Source: an uncultured Lachnospiraceae bacterium
GTDB taxonomy: Bacteria; Bacillota; Clostridia; Lachnospirales; Lachnospiraceae
Assembly (NCBI GenBank): GCA_945492935.1
Contig: CALYVE010000015.1
Coordinates: 1 to 12,717 of the forward strand
Direction of reading: 5' to 3'
Length of the DNA: 12,717 bases
A model generated the notes under the pieces. That model saw only the letters and a list, made by a program, of their open reading frames with translations, was not told where the DNA came from and ran no database searches. Positions 1 through 7,438 of the stretch are shown one piece after another. A program made the position numbers and the translations under genes. The first letter of the stretch is position 1. Each line of letters starts with the position of its first letter.

Positions 1-77
1 AAACAATAAATACCAGACAAACATAAAATACCAAGCAAGCAAGAAATAAATTCATTTTCATACAGAAAGGATTTTTT

Positions 78-1070
78 ATGAATATATTAGTAATTTTTAC
101 AGGCGGAACAATTGCATCTTGCGAAAACGACGGGTTTCTCGCACCGAACGAAGCGACAAAAAAGAAACTCCTTGCACTCTACGAAAAAAAGAACTCAAAG
201 ACTATAGAAAAGCACAATATTTCATTTGACAGCATCTCCCCTTATCAGATTCTAAGTGAAAACCTCGATGCACATTATATCAACCAGTTGGTGGCATGTA
301 TCAAATCGATATTAATCAAAAATTGTGCCCGAACGGAAACTTCTGCTTTAGATTTTTCATCCGAAAAAGCAGCTTATCATATTGCGCAGGAAAAATCGTA
401 CGACGGCATCATTGTAACGCACGGAACCGATACCTTACAGTATACTGCCGCCGCTCTCGGTCTTTGCTTCCCCAACACAAGTATTCCGATTCTTCTTGTA
501 TCAAGTAACTATATATTAAATAATTCACGAGCAAACGGTCTTTCCAATTTTACTGCAGCAGTTGAATATATTTGCCAAAAAAAAGAGGCAGGAGTTTTTG
601 TTTCTTATTCCAACCAAGGACAGTCCGCCGTCATGTATCCGGCAACCAAACTATTTGCGCATTTGCCATATAGTGACACGTTATACACCTCAGACGAACT
701 GATTGCCATCAATACGTTGGACAATTATGCGCAGGATATTGATTTTGCATCTATTTCATTGTGCGAACCTTCTCCTGTTTTGTTTTTTCATGCAATGCCG
801 GGGCAAATCTATCCGACACTTACAGATAACATCAAGGCTATAATAATAGAAAGCTACCATTCCGGCACACTTTGTACCGCAGGTAGCTCTCTAAAATCTT
901 TTTGCGAAAATGCCTTCGCGAAAAAGATTCCAATGTATCTTGTTGGCGTCGAAAACCGTACCGCATACGAAAGCACCAAAGCTTATGAAGAACTTCACAT
1001 CAAGGTTCTTCCAAAGTCATCGCCAATTACTGCTTACATGCTTGCGTGGTATCTTTATTCACGTAAGTAA
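78..1070 (+). CDS. Asparaginase-family amidohydrolase (L-asparaginase-like)
   Basis: Predicted cytoplasmic amidohydrolase of the bacterial asparaginase family, which hydrolyses L-asparagine to aspartate and ammonia. No signal peptide is visible, which fits the type I (AnsA-like) form. The first signature TGGTIAS is at residues 8-14 with Thr11 as the expected nucleophile. The second, THGTDTL, is at 114-120 with the Thr117-Asp118 pair. A Lys in ATKLF (about K191) sits where the catalytic lysine is expected. Length (330 aa) is normal for the family. The start is fixed by AAAGGA about 7 bases upstream of ATG. Odd point: the usual TGAQ-type segment followed by S-D-G is replaced here by VSSN (141-144) and RANG (151-154), so the substrate may not be asparagine. 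It stands alone on the plus strand and converges on the next gene with only 29 bases between stops. I see no confident promoter in bases 1-77 and no terminator hairpin after it. Confidence 0.85.
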   Translation: MNILVIFTGGTIASCENDGFLAPNEATKKKLLALYEKKNSKTIEKHNISFDSISPYQILSENLDAHYINQLVACIKSILIKNCARTETSALDFSSEKAAYHIAQEKSYDGIIVTHGTDTLQYTAAALGLCFPNTSIPILLVSSNYILNNSRANGLSNFTAAVEYICQKKEAGVFVSYSNQGQSAVMYPATKLFAHLPYSDTLYTSDELIAINTLDNYAQDIDFASISLCEPSPVLFFHAMPGQIYPTLTDNIKAIIIESYHSGTLCTAGSSLKSFCENAFAKKIPMYLVGVENRTAYESTKAYEELHIKVLPKSSPITAYMLAWYLYSRK

Positions 1071-1099
1071 TGATATCCGCCTAACCCACATAATTTAGT

Positions 1100-1540
1100 T
1101 TATACTGTGTAAAAGAAAGCAAATTGCTGACCATCGATGTCTACAATACAAATATTGATTTCTACCGTTTTTTTACCCTTTCCGGATCTAAAAAACACAT
1201 ATATGTGTCGTTTTGTACCGGTTTTTATCAATTTCGACATAGAGGTATTATCGATTCGCACAGTATCATCCATGCTTATCATATCAGAATACTTACTATT
1301 TAACACACTCTCTAATTCTGCTTCACAGCCTTGTTTTACTTTAAATTGCAGGCAAAAGTGTGATTCTGAAAAACCAACAGTACCTTTGTCATACTCTAAA
1401 AATCGGCTTATTTCAAAGCCACATTTCTTATCAACAAATTCACCATAATCCATCAACTTATTCCTTATTACAAATCCAATGCAAATAATAGCTATTCCTA
1501 TTATTATGACAATACCAAACAAATATACTTTTTTCTTCAA
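1100..1540 (-). CDS. Small membrane-anchored protein of unknown function
   Basis: I do not recognise this family. The product is 146 aa: a short basic N-terminus (KKK), one hydrophobic helix at about residues 5-25, and then a mixed alpha/beta-looking domain. No lipobox is evident, so it is probably an N-terminally anchored protein with its domain outside the membrane. Four cysteines lie in that domain (about C40, C63, C72, C131). I chose the TTG start at 1538-1540 because AGGGGGG lies 5 bases upstream of it. A longer open frame reaches 1570 but would place that ribosome binding site inside the gene. The gene is downstream of the antiporter gene, separated by about 205 bases that hold a hairpin and a pair of direct repeats, so it probably has its own promoter. 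The AT-rich composition and the unusual start codon fit a lineage-specific accessory gene. Confidence 0.6.
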   Translation of the reverse strand: MKKKVYLFGIVIIIGIAIICIGFVIRNKLMDYGEFVDKKCGFEISRFLEYDKGTVGFSESHFCLQFKVKQGCEAELESVLNSKYSDMISMDDTVRIDNTSMSKLIKTGTKRHIYVFFRSGKGKKTVEINICIVDIDGQQFAFFYTV

Positions 1541-1681
1541 ATAATCCCCCCTATAATTTACAAAGAGCAAATATAATCATTATCACGTAGATATTCTATC
1601 ATTTCTGATATATTTAGCTTTTATTTTGAATACATTTTACTGTTCCATATTAACATAATAAAACCAAATTTGTTTTTTTCT

Positions 1682-1714
1682 GACGAACGACCAGTTTTTT
1701 AGGATGAGCGACCA
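1682..1714 (-). promoter_or_regulatory. Pair of 12-base direct repeats, candidate operator
   Basis: GACGAACGACCA (1682-1693) and GATGAGCGACCA (1703-1714) match at 10 of 12 bases and start exactly 21 bases apart, two helical turns. Read on the minus strand the unit is TGGTCGYTCRTC, each copy followed within a few bases by a run of A. A TATTAT box at 1655-1660 follows on the minus strand at a distance that would place the proximal repeat over the -35 position. Two direct repeats about 21 bases apart upstream of a weak -35 is the layout used by LytTR-type activators. The identity of the regulator is inference. The likely target is the small membrane protein gene ending at 1100. Confidence 0.4.
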
Positions 1715-1740
1715 AAAAAGCACATCACAAAGTACCTTTT
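1714..1740 (-). terminator. Candidate terminator after the antiporter gene
   Basis: On the minus strand AAAAGGTAC (1740 to 1732) can pair with GTGCTTTTT (1723 to 1715) around an 8-base loop, starting 5 bases after the antiporter stop codon. Nine pairs form, two of them G-U. The U-run is the 3' arm of the stem itself and is followed by TGG, so this is a moderate candidate. Confidence 0.45.
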
Positions 1741-1745
1741 CATGT

Positions 1746-3029
1746 TTATTCCACAATCCTCTTCGCCTTCATCTTCTCAACAACAGCAAATATTTTCTTC
1801 GTAGTGAGACCTTGAATTACAATCGTGAAGAACATTGTTACATACGTAATGATGAGTACAACGTGGAAAATGTCTTCCGGCAAAAATGCTTCCGTACTAA
1901 TCGCAAGTGCAAGGGAAAGTCCACCCTTAAGTGCGCTCCAGGTCATAAGTGTTGTAAATTCGACAGGACTGTAACGGTTTGGTATTTTGTGTTTTCCTGT
2001 AATTAATGTCGATACAAATACACCGATAAATCTCGCTATAAAGTTACCGATAATTGCAATTAGAATAAGTGGTATTAAGTACTTGTGATTTGGCATGTTC
2101 AAAAGCGCCACACCGATTAAGATGAATAAAATGCTGTTGCAAAGCGTATCTGCGATATGCCAGAAGTCTTCATACCAGTCTTTGGGATCAACCGCCTTGC
2201 GCCATTCTTCTTTGCCCGCCATTGCCTTCGAGAAATAAATACCACAGACAACGGAAGCAATAACACCGGAGCATCCGAGATGTTCACAAACGATATAAGC
2301 TGCCATAACGTCAAACATACTGATAAAAATATGTAACATCGGATTGTTTGTGCACTTGAGCAATGAGAACATGACGAAGGAAATTGCAAGTGCAATCGCA
2401 ATCGCACCGAGAAGCTCCTTTGCCATAAGAACCGGAAAGCTGAGGTCTGATGTGTCATTTACAATATTCTTGATACATACAAATGCTGCAACGCCGGTAC
2501 CGTCGTTAAACAACGACTCGCCCTCAATAACGGTTGAAACATTCTTCGAAAGACCTGCCTTTTTTAATATAGAGGTTGCCGCAATCGGGTCTGTTGGTGA
2601 AACAATACAGCCAAGTAAAATACATACCCAAATCGAAAAATCAAGTCCTAGCGCAAGGTTTGCAAGATAAAACAAACCACCATACAAAAACGAGGAAAGC
2701 ACCGTCGTAAGAAGTGCTAACAAGCTGATTGACTTGATATTTTTCACAAATCGGTTGAAGTTGACGCCACTCGCACCTGCAAACAGCATGAAGCAAAGAA
2801 TACCGTCCATCAGAAAGCCCTCGAAGTCAAAGCTTTGTAAATTGCCGACAACCGTATCCGACCAATCAACAAGTCCGGTCTCTGATAATATTTTGAAAAT
2901 CACACTCAATACAAATGCAAACAATACAAGTGCGATGTCATTTGGAATTTTAAACACCTTTTCATTTACAATACTAATGATAATGACTAGGAATAATATA
3001 AACAAAAAAACAACTAATGCATGTTCCAT
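1746..3029 (-). CDS. NhaP-type Na+/H+ (cation:proton) antiporter, CPA1 family
   Basis: Inner-membrane cation/proton exchanger of the CPA1 (NhaP/NHE) family, which exports Na+ or K+ in exchange for H+ and contributes to pH and salt homeostasis. The 427-aa protein is almost entirely hydrophobic with about 12 membrane segments. Family hallmarks are SPTDPIA at 144-150 and EGESLFNDGTG at 169-179. The latter carries the Asn175-Asp176 pair typical of electroneutral CPA1 exchangers. The C-terminus ends soon after the last helix (KKIFAVVEKMKAKRIVE), so there is no fused RCK/TrkA-C or CBS regulatory domain. AAAGGAG lies about 6 bases upstream of the ATG. It follows a TrkA-type RCK gene by 85 bases with no clear terminator between. 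That protein could be the missing regulatory subunit (inference). Ion specificity cannot be read from the sequence. Confidence 0.9.
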   Translation of the reverse strand: MEHALVVFLFILFLVIIISIVNEKVFKIPNDIALVLFAFVLSVIFKILSETGLVDWSDTVVGNLQSFDFEGFLMDGILCFMLFAGASGVNFNRFVKNIKSISLLALLTTVLSSFLYGGLFYLANLALGLDFSIWVCILLGCIVSPTDPIAATSILKKAGLSKNVSTVIEGESLFNDGTGVAAFVCIKNIVNDTSDLSFPVLMAKELLGAIAIALAISFVMFSLLKCTNNPMLHIFISMFDVMAAYIVCEHLGCSGVIASVVCGIYFSKAMAGKEEWRKAVDPKDWYEDFWHIADTLCNSILFILIGVALLNMPNHKYLIPLILIAIIGNFIARFIGVFVSTLITGKHKIPNRYSPVEFTTLMTWSALKGGLSLALAISTEAFLPEDIFHVVLIITYVTMFFTIVIQGLTTKKIFAVVEKMKAKRIVE

Positions 3030-3114
3030 ACGCTACTCCTTTTCTTTGGCTAATCATCCAATTTTTTCTTTTTCTGACAGTCCAAATCTCTGTCCTGCCG
3101 CAATTTCATAAAGG

Positions 3115-4488
3115 CTATGCCAGGATTTCAACTGCATCAACAAGATGCTTATCTGCCGACACAACAATAATTCGGTCTCCGTTTTCGATTGTAGAAGAAC
3201 CGGTTGCAAGCATAACCTCATTATCACGGCTAATTGTAGCAATAAGCACATTGTTCCTCAGCTTAAAGCTCGGATCCATAAGCTGCTTTCCGCAGTTTTT
3301 AAATGCTTTGTCAATTTGGAACTCTGCCGCCTCAATACGACCTTCATGGAAGGTGTAAAGCCATTTAATGGATGAACTGATTTCCATTTCTTTTGTATCA
3401 CGGGAGAGTACACGTGCGTTACGAAGAACACCGGCAATACTAACATCCTGTGTTGAGAAAATGTGACTCATACCACTGTCACGAATCATCTTTGCGTAAT
3501 TGTTATTGTCGATTTCTGCTGAGATTCGGTCAATGCCAAAGGATTTCGCAAACATGGAAATAATCAAATTTTCATCATCGTTACCGGTTGTTGTCACACA
3601 GGCATCCATGCCGACAAGTTCTTTTTTCAAAACCTCAGTTTCAAGCGCATTGCCACAAACAATATGTGCCTTCGGATATTTTGAAAGAAGCATCTGACAT
3701 TTTTCCTGGTTACACTCCATCAGTTTTACCGAAATTCCCTTTTCCTGCATTTCTTCCAAAAGATATCTGCCGATACGGCTTCCGCCGATGACTAATACTT
3801 TCTTAATTGTCTTTTCCACCAAGCCAATCTTTTCAACAAATTCGTGCATGGCATCTCCAATGGCAAGAACCGTAAGCTTGTCGCCTTCCTTTAATACGGC
3901 ATCGCCCTTTGGAACAACAGCCTTATCCTTTCGTTCGATTGCACAAACCAAAACCTGCACATCTACTACCTCACGAAGCTTGGCAAGCGGAACATCAACA
4001 AGAATGCTGCCCGGTTTTACCGGAACAGATGCTACGCGAACATCTCCATGACCAAACTGCTCAACACGAACGCCCTCCGGATATCGGAGCATACGGCTCA
4101 CTTCACCTGCCGCAAGACGTTCCGGATTTACGATTGTATCAATTCCCATTTCTTTTTTAAGAAACGGATGCTCACTTTTATATTCCGGATTACGAACGGC
4201 TGCAATTGTACGCTTGATACCAAGCTTTTTGGCAACGCATGCACATAAAATATTAACTTCGTCCTGCTTCGTGACGGCAACCAGCAAGGAAGCTGAATCA
4301 ATACCGGCCTTCTTAAGCATATCAACCGATGTGCCATTGCCTACAAAACCATTACAATCATAACGATCCGTAATCATGTCTATTTTTGCCTCATTTGTAT
4401 CGATAACAACGACATCATGGCCTTCCTTGCATATGTATTTTACAAGGGACTCTCCAACTTTACTCACCCCAACAATTAATACTCTCAT
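3115..4488 (-). CDS. trkA: TrkA-type K+ transport regulator with two RCK units
   Basis: Cytoplasmic NAD(H)/nucleotide-binding regulator of K+ uptake. TrkA proteins normally form rings that gate TrkH/TrkG-type channels. The 457-aa product has the full duplicated layout: RCK_N (residues 1 to about 120), RCK_C (about 140-220), RCK_N (about 229-345), RCK_C (about 370-457). The first dinucleotide loop is GVSKVGESL (7-15), with acidic Asp30 at the end of the second strand. The second is GGSRIGRYL (235-243) with Glu258. The first loop has V-S-K where G-x-G-x-x-G is usual. AAAGGAG about 6 bases before ATG supports the start. No trkH is present in the window. Its neighbours are an acyltransferase 49 bases upstream and the NhaP antiporter 85 bases downstream. 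It may serve a TrkH encoded elsewhere, or act on the antiporter. Confidence 0.92.
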   Translation of the reverse strand: MRVLIVGVSKVGESLVKYICKEGHDVVVIDTNEAKIDMITDRYDCNGFVGNGTSVDMLKKAGIDSASLLVAVTKQDEVNILCACVAKKLGIKRTIAAVRNPEYKSEHPFLKKEMGIDTIVNPERLAAGEVSRMLRYPEGVRVEQFGHGDVRVASVPVKPGSILVDVPLAKLREVVDVQVLVCAIERKDKAVVPKGDAVLKEGDKLTVLAIGDAMHEFVEKIGLVEKTIKKVLVIGGSRIGRYLLEEMQEKGISVKLMECNQEKCQMLLSKYPKAHIVCGNALETEVLKKELVGMDACVTTTGNDDENLIISMFAKSFGIDRISAEIDNNNYAKMIRDSGMSHIFSTQDVSIAGVLRNARVLSRDTKEMEISSSIKWLYTFHEGRIEAAEFQIDKAFKNCGKQLMDPSFKLRNNVLIATISRDNEVMLATGSSTIENGDRIIVVSADKHLVDAVEILA

Positions 4489-4537
4489 AGAATTCTCCTT
4501 TCCAAAAAAAACATATCTATCAATGGAAAATGCAGGA

Positions 4538-5290
4538 CTAGGCCTGCATCTTCTTGGTCTTTGGATCTTTTTCTCTTAATTCCTGCATTTTTTCCTCAAT
4601 GCGTGATTTGACAAGATCGCATATATCTTTCTTTTTCATGTCGCTATATTCTTCCTCTGTAATTGGTTCTAAGAAATGAACCTGTGTCCGTACCTTTCCC
4701 GGAACCGCTGTATCCATAGCGCGCCAGGAATCGTAAATTGCAACCGGAACAATCGGTTTCCTACTCTTTAAAGCTGCCATAAAACAACCGGACTTGAATT
4801 CCTGAAGAAAATTACGGTTATTCGCATAACCTCCCTCAGGGAATATCAAAAACTTTGCACCCTTCGATACTTCCTGCGCAATCTCATTTAATACACGAAT
4901 CTGTCCTTTGTAATCATCAAAACGTATTGTCTTCCCCTTTGCAAGATCACGCACCTGTCGTGCCATCGGACGATCTGCCGACTTTTCTTCCCAAAGCATA
5001 GAAAGCGGTTTCTCATGAGCAATCATAATACCAAGTGCATCGTATTTGCCCTGATGATTTGAGTAAAGTGTATAGCCGCCTTCTTCAGGCAAATTTTCCT
5101 TGCCAAATGTGTCAGTGGATGTATGCGATTTCTTGGCCATATGACGAACCATTTTCATCGCCCACTCATAGCGCTGCTCATCCGTAAACTTCTCAGGATG
5201 CTTCAGCATGTAATTGGCAATCGGAATTACAAAGGCTGCAAACAACGGGCTTGATGCAACAACATAGAAAAAACGTAATTTTTTTGCCAT
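4538..5290 (-). CDS. plsC: PlsC-type 1-acylglycerol-3-phosphate acyltransferase
   Basis: Membrane-associated acyltransferase of the lysophosphatidic acid acyltransferase (PlsC/LPLAT) family, which transfers an acyl chain to the sn-2 position of lysophosphatidate to give phosphatidate in phospholipid synthesis. The 250-aa protein has an N-terminal hydrophobic segment (about 8-28) and the family blocks: NHQGKYD (78-84; catalytic His79 and Asp84 in the HX4D motif), FPEGG (150-154) and IVPVAI (180-185). The C-terminus is lysine-rich. I chose the ATG at 5288-5290 because GAGG lies 9 bases upstream. An in-frame upstream TTG and ATG would put the Shine-Dalgarno sequence inside the gene. It lies 48 bases after corA and 49 bases before trkA, so it is probably cotranscribed. 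The exact acceptor lipid is not provable from sequence, and several LPLAT paralogues are common in clostridia. Confidence 0.85.
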   Translation of the reverse strand: MAKKLRFFYVVASSPLFAAFVIPIANYMLKHPEKFTDEQRYEWAMKMVRHMAKKSHTSTDTFGKENLPEEGGYTLYSNHQGKYDALGIMIAHEKPLSMLWEEKSADRPMARQVRDLAKGKTIRFDDYKGQIRVLNEIAQEVSKGAKFLIFPEGGYANNRNFLQEFKSGCFMAALKSRKPIVPVAIYDSWRAMDTAVPGKVRTQVHFLEPITEEEYSDMKKKDICDLVKSRIEEKMQELREKDPKTKKMQA

Positions 5291-5338
5291 AAAATCCATC
5301 CTCAATCCAATCCAAATCTCTGTGTTACATAGTTCTTC

Positions 5339-6280
5339 CTAAAGCATCTTTCGCTTTTTGAGGAAAAACGCAACTATAATACATACTATCAGGATAATGC
5401 CACATATTATGCCAAATCCATATGGCGTATCCGACAATGGCATCCATTTTCCGCTGACATTCATACCATAAATGCCGGAAATAATGGTCGGTATTGCCAT
5501 AACAATTGTGATAGCTGCAAGGTACTTCATGATATTATTCAATCGGTTATCAATAACGGTTGACATCAGCTCTCTTGTACCTTTAATAATATCACGGTAA
5601 ATCTGCGTCATCTCAATGGCCTGCAGATTTTCGACCACTACATCATCAAGTAACTCCTGATCCTCAGGGAATTTGCGAATACCACTATATCTTGTCAGAC
5701 GATCAACAATCATTCGGTTCGCACGAAGGGATGTATCAAAGTAAACAAGGTTGGATTCCATTTCGTGCAGGTTGATAATTTCAGCCTCTTCTGTTGCGCC
5801 TCCGATACTTTCTTCGACTTCAAGACGTCTTCTGTCAATGATACGAAGATATGACTGATACAATGTACTCGTTCTGTATAAAATCTGATACGTAAATCGC
5901 ACCTGTTTCTTCGTAGTGAAATCCTTGAGTCGATTTACGATAAAATGCTTAAGCACCGGTGTCTCCACAGAGCAAATCGTAATGATTGCCTCATCAGTCC
6001 AAATGACACCTAGCGGGATTGTTGTATATGCTTCCTGATTGTGTCGAATCTCAACCGTCGGAATATCGAAGATGATTAATACGTAATCATCATTGACGTC
6101 AACTCGGGAAGCCTCTTCTTCATCGAGTGCGGCACGCACATCGACAATATCAATGTTATATCGATGAGAGATTTCCAAGCTCTCATCCTGACTCGGTGAT
6201 ATCAAGTTAATCCACATACCAGACATATAGTCGTTTATTTCTTTTAGAACGCCGTTTTCTGTAATATATTTACTAATCAT
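5339..6280 (-). CDS. corA: CorA-family Mg2+/divalent cation transporter
   Basis: Pentameric membrane channel for Mg2+ (also Co2+/Ni2+ in some members). The 313-aa product has a large N-terminal cytosolic domain, a long helical stalk (about 150-250), and two C-terminal membrane helices. The signature YGMN is at residues 271-274, at the end of the first helix (about 251-270). The second helix is at about 290-308, followed by a basic tail KKRKML. The segment after YGMN is SGKWMPLSDTPYG, short and lacking a typical acidic MPEL loop, as in the many CorA-like proteins that diverge from the E. coli type. I chose the ATG at 6278-6280 because AAAGGTGAGG precedes it directly. Two further in-frame ATGs upstream lack ribosome binding sites. 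It appears to be the first gene of a corA-plsC-trkA-nhaP run, with a candidate promoter at 6372-6380. Confidence 0.93.
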   Translation of the reverse strand: MISKYITENGVLKEINDYMSGMWINLISPSQDESLEISHRYNIDIVDVRAALDEEEASRVDVNDDYVLIIFDIPTVEIRHNQEAYTTIPLGVIWTDEAIITICSVETPVLKHFIVNRLKDFTTKKQVRFTYQILYRTSTLYQSYLRIIDRRRLEVEESIGGATEEAEIINLHEMESNLVYFDTSLRANRMIVDRLTRYSGIRKFPEDQELLDDVVVENLQAIEMTQIYRDIIKGTRELMSTVIDNRLNNIMKYLAAITIVMAIPTIISGIYGMNVSGKWMPLSDTPYGFGIICGIILIVCIIVAFFLKKRKML

Positions 6281-6371
6281 GACCTCACCTTTCCTCATAG
6301 AAATGCGCATTGCATTGTATGAAATCTATATTTGACCGTAAAATTGCACACAAATGCCCACTGTCTGCTTT

Positions 6372-6380
6372 ATTTTAGCA
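6372..6380 (-). promoter_or_regulatory. Candidate extended -10 promoter for corA
   Basis: On the minus strand TGCTAAAAT (6380 to 6372) matches the extended -10 form TGnTATAAT. It lies about 90 bases upstream of the corA start. No good -35 is visible 17-18 bases further upstream (TGTTTT or GTGTTT), so it would depend on the extended -10. This is a moderate call. Confidence 0.4.
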
Positions 6381-6391
6381 CAAAAATCGAT

Positions 6392-6409
6392 AAAAAAACA
6401 CCTTTTTTT
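6392..6409 (-). terminator. A7/T7 hairpin between ylmH and corA, weak terminator candidate
   Basis: A run of seven A (minus strand), GGTG, then seven T forms a perfect but purely A-U stem just after the ylmH stop. The all A-U stem and four-base loop make it weak as an intrinsic terminator, so some read-through into corA is likely. Confidence 0.3.
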
Positions 6410-6414
6410 GAATA

Positions 6415-7179
6415 TTATGTAAATTTCTGCAGATGAATATATATGCGTCCTTTCCGCGTTTCATTTCCGCTTCCGCAATACTTATATTTGCCAAATCCGC
6501 GCACCGAAAATGTATCGCCATCCTTTAATTGCGCGCTGTAGTTCTGGAATATGCGCCCGTTCCTAGAAACCTTGCCTGCCCGAAACAAATTTACCGTTTC
6601 GCTTCGGGAGCATTTGCAAACAGCTGCGACAATCGTATCAAAACGAGGTGCCGACACAATCACATGCATATCCTCAAGTATCGGCGCCAGTCCTTCCAAC
6701 TCATCTTCAGCCATAACCGGAATACAACGCACATTTGTATGTTTTATCTTCGTCAAATGATTGACAATATAATCTGCAACCTTGTCCGCACAAAACAAAA
6801 AGGCATATTTATGTTCTTTTACCAATATGTCTCCAAGAACCGAACGTTCCATTCCGAGATTCATAAGCGCGCCAAGAAAATCCCGATGTGTAAGTGCATC
6901 CGAAAATTTATCAAGAAGCGGAACTATTTTTATCACCCGAATCGGCCAAACTGCCTCATAGCCAAACATTCGCTCAGAGCCAAAAGCAACCATCTGTCTT
7001 TCACATTGTTCATTCCCTCCGTAGACCGAATAATCTACAAATGCTAATTCCTCCCGCATGCCATCCAGCGTGGCGAGTTCTGCAGGTGAAAGAAACGGGG
7101 AAAATGTGTATATATTTTGTTGATAGGATTTTTGTGCCAGATCTTTTAACCTGGCCTTTAATACTTGTTCTTCATTCAT
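6415..7179 (-). CDS. ylmH: YlmH-type S4-domain RNA-binding protein
   Basis: S4 RNA-binding protein of the YlmH family. The B. subtilis member binds ribosomes and can act in ribosome-associated quality control alongside or in place of RqcP. It has also been linked to the cell-division gene cluster. The 254-aa protein shows the family block around HRDFLGALMNLG (98-109) and ERSVLGDI (111-118), and a C-terminal S4 domain at about 178-235 (SRSETVNLFRAGKVSRNG is its core). The full length is normal. The ATG is 4 bases after the stop of the preceding HMA gene and has no convincing Shine-Dalgarno sequence, so translational coupling is likely. Here the gene is not beside sepF, ylmG or divIVA, its usual Firmicutes neighbours. 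Confidence 0.88.
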   Translation of the reverse strand: MNEEQVLKARLKDLAQKSYQQNIYTFSPFLSPAELATLDGMREELAFVDYSVYGGNEQCERQMVAFGSERMFGYEAVWPIRVIKIVPLLDKFSDALTHRDFLGALMNLGMERSVLGDILVKEHKYAFLFCADKVADYIVNHLTKIKHTNVRCIPVMAEDELEGLAPILEDMHVIVSAPRFDTIVAAVCKCSRSETVNLFRAGKVSRNGRIFQNYSAQLKDGDTFSVRGFGKYKYCGSGNETRKGRIYIHLQKFT

Positions 7180-7183
7180 AATT

Positions 7184-7396
7184 CTAGGTTATTATTTCTG
7201 TGACCTTGTAGTCTTGTTCTTCGACCGCTTTCTGAAGCACTTCGTTATCGATGTCTGCGTCCATGTGAACTTCGGCCGTACCTGTTTCATGACTGACAAT
7301 CGCTTCTTTGACACCTTCAATGGCAAGTAAGCATTTTTGTACTCGCGCTTCGCAGTGTCCGCACATCATTCCTTCGATTTTCATTGTTTTTTTCAT
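7184..7396 (-). CDS. Small heavy-metal-associated (HMA) protein, CopZ-like
   Basis: Soluble 70-aa single HMA domain, the fold of copper chaperones such as CopZ. The metal site is MMCGHC (10-15), with Cys12 and Cys15 in the CxxC motif, followed by the expected ferredoxin-like pattern (GVKEAIV, then GTAEVHMD, then the closing YKVTEI strand). The size is normal for a free chaperone. GGAGGG is present upstream but about 12 bases from the ATG, which is longer than usual. An out-of-frame ATGATG lies nearer to it but runs only four codons. No CopA-type ATPase or CopY/CsoR regulator lies in the window, so the partner must be elsewhere. The metal could be Cu(I) or another soft metal. The stop is 4 bases before ylmH, so the two are probably cotranscribed. 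Confidence 0.85.
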   Translation of the reverse strand: MKKTMKIEGMMCGHCEARVQKCLLAIEGVKEAIVSHETGTAEVHMDADIDNEVLQKAVEEQDYKVTEIIT

Positions 7397-7438
7397 CGTT
7401 GCATCATTCCCTCCTCAAAGATATCATTTTCTGTATGC

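Noticed and set aside
55..68. TTTTCATACAGAAA occurs here and again at 8918-8931
   Set aside because: A 14-base AT-rich match in 12.7 kb is expected by chance about once, and the contexts differ.
1704..2006. A 100-codon plus-strand frame at the 3' end of the antiporter
   Set aside because: It is antisense to the antiporter gene, has no ribosome binding site and no recognisable protein sequence.
6529..7047. A 172-codon plus-strand open frame opposite ylmH
   Set aside because: It lies entirely antisense to a well-supported gene, has no ribosome binding site I can see, and its translation resembles no family.
7384..7411. ATGATGCAACGATGA overlapping the HMA gene start as a regulatory mini-ORF
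   Set aside because: The first ATG is too close to GGAGGG to be used well, and four codons with no special content give no reason to propose control.
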